Part shown: positions 8,698 to 9,363 of the stretch, piece by piece | Layout: each line of letters opens with the position of its first letter | How positions within the stretch are numbered: the stretch's first letter is position 1 | NCBI GenBank assembly: GCA_019116405.1 | Contig: DXBS01000007.1 | Span: 1-9,363, forward strand | Direction of reading: 5' to 3' | Origin: Candidatus Gallimonas intestinigallinarum | Lineage (GTDB): Bacteria; Bacillota_A; Clostridia; Christensenellales; Borkfalkiaceae | Length of the DNA: 9,363 bases | Position numbers and translations under genes: made by a program | The notes under the pieces: generated by a model | Seen by the model: only the letters and a program-made list of their open reading frames with translations | Databases searched by the model: none | Told to the model about the DNA's origin: nothing

Positions 8698-8739
8698 AGC
8701 GCGGCGCGCGTCCCTTCCGGGACGCGCGCCGCGCTTTTT
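8698..8739 (+). terminator. Strong intrinsic terminator after the AEC gene
   Basis: A perfect 17-bp stem (8698-8714 with 8719-8735) with loop TTCC, followed by TTTTT (8735-8739). It lies between convergent genes. The minus strand lacks a T run right after the stem, but the hairpin could also stop the aminotransferase transcript. Confidence 0.93.
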
Positions 8740-8747
8740 CGTCTGTT

Positions 8748-9363
8748 TTACAGCCCGTACTCCTTGGCAAGCTTTTGGAAGGCGGGAAGGCTGTTTTGTA
8801 TGGTTTCCTTCGCGACGCAGTAGGAGATGCGCACATACCCCTCCACGCCGAAGCTATCGGACGGGACGAGGAGCAGTTCGTACTTCCTGGCGCGCTCGCA
8901 GAACGCCTTGGCGTCCGGCTCGGGGGACTTCATAAACAGGTAGAACGCCCCCTCGGGCGGGATGCAGGTGAAGCCGTCCTGCACAAGCGCGTTGTACAGC
9001 AGATCGCGGTTTTCGCGGTAGGCGGCAATGTCGCCCGACTGTCCCAGGCACTTCGCCGTGACGCGCTGAAAGAGCGAGGGCGCGCAGACATACCCCTGCG
9101 CCCTGCCCGCGCCGCAGACGGCGGCAAACAGCGCCTCCGCGTTTTCGCACTGCGGCGAGACTGCGATATAGCCGATGCGCTCGCCCGCAAGAGAGAGGGC
9201 CTTGGAAAAGGAGTAGCAGACGACCGTATGCGGATAGAGCGCCATGAGATAGGGCACCTGCGCACCGTAGGTGAGTTCGCGGTATGGCTCGTCCTCAATG
9301 AGCACGATTTTTGAGGCACGTCCCTCGTTTTTGTGCACCAACATGGCGGCAAGGGCGGCGAGT
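8748..9363 (-). CDS. PLP-dependent class I/II aminotransferase (N-terminal part outside window)
   Basis: 205 C-terminal codons of a fold-type I aminotransferase; the full family length is about 390-400, so about half is missing at the right edge and no start can be assigned. Visible: IEDEPYRELTYG (cofactor-binding Asp and Tyr region), the PLP lysine in YSFSKALSLAGERIGY (SKxxxxxGxRIGY), the small-domain segment PPEGAFYLFMK, and the substrate-carboxylate arginine in GYVRISYC. It ends in FQKLAKEYGL, stop at 8748. It resembles the clostridial aspartate-aminotransferase-like group; the amino donor cannot be decided from this half. The frame stays open through 9363, so the Met at 9344 is internal. 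Convergent with the AEC gene. Confidence 0.93.
   Translation of the reverse strand, partial: LAALAAMLVHKNEGRASKIVLIEDEPYRELTYGAQVPYLMALYPHTVVCYSFSKALSLAGERIGYIAVSPQCENAEALFAAVCGAGRAQGYVCAPSLFQRVTAKCLGQSGDIAAYRENRDLLYNALVQDGFTCIPPEGAFYLFMKSPEPDAKAFCERARKYELLLVPSDSFGVEGYVRISYCVAKETIQNSLPAFQKLAKEYGL

Overview
The window looks like a chromosomal segment of a GC-rich, endospore-forming Clostridia-type Bacillota. The main evidence is the order spoVT, SpoVB/YabM-type flippase, YabN-type (tetrapyrrole methylase + MazG) protein, a synteny block known from Bacillus and Clostridia, together with sigma-A style promoters and strong Shine-Dalgarno sites. The exact genus cannot be read from the sequence.

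Layout, left to right. (1) 1-1678, minus: most of gyrB, lacking the C-terminus, which runs off the left edge. (2) About 1679-2770: a gene-free, lower-GC stretch of roughly 1.1 kb. It is packed with near-perfect hairpins, including a tandem repeat with a 214-bp period in which linkers and loops are conserved while several stems change sequence and keep their pairing. A strong minus-strand promoter (TTTACA-N17-TATAAT, 2697-2725) points through this region toward gyrB. A 29-bp alternating purine-pyrimidine (Z-DNA-prone) tract lies just downstream of it. (3) 2768-7161, minus: a probable spoVT - flippase - yabN - dusB operon closed by an intrinsic terminator at 2768-2802. spoVT is preceded by a sigma-G-like promoter. 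(4) 7217-7454, minus: the remnant of an aquaporin (MIP) gene that has lost its middle and is out of frame, followed by a terminator hairpin. (5) 7697-8680, plus: an AEC-family permease with its own extended -10 promoter and a 17-bp terminator. (6) 8748-9363, minus: the C-terminal half of a PLP-dependent class I/II aminotransferase that enters from the right edge.

The operon joins sporulation control (SpoVT), a lipid-linked sugar flippase related to cortex/cell-wall synthesis, a nucleotide-pyrophosphatase-type protein and a tRNA dihydrouridine synthase. dusB overlaps yabN by 8 bp. The flippase frame runs 146 bp into yabN, which suggests a lost stop codon or an unusual overlap.

The most notable feature is the hairpin-rich dusB-gyrB intergenic region. 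Compensatory changes between the two repeat copies argue for a selected folded structure, most simply a large structured RNA or a very long gyrB leader. The large open frames across it are by-products of the repeat. I do not recognise the element as any named RNA family.
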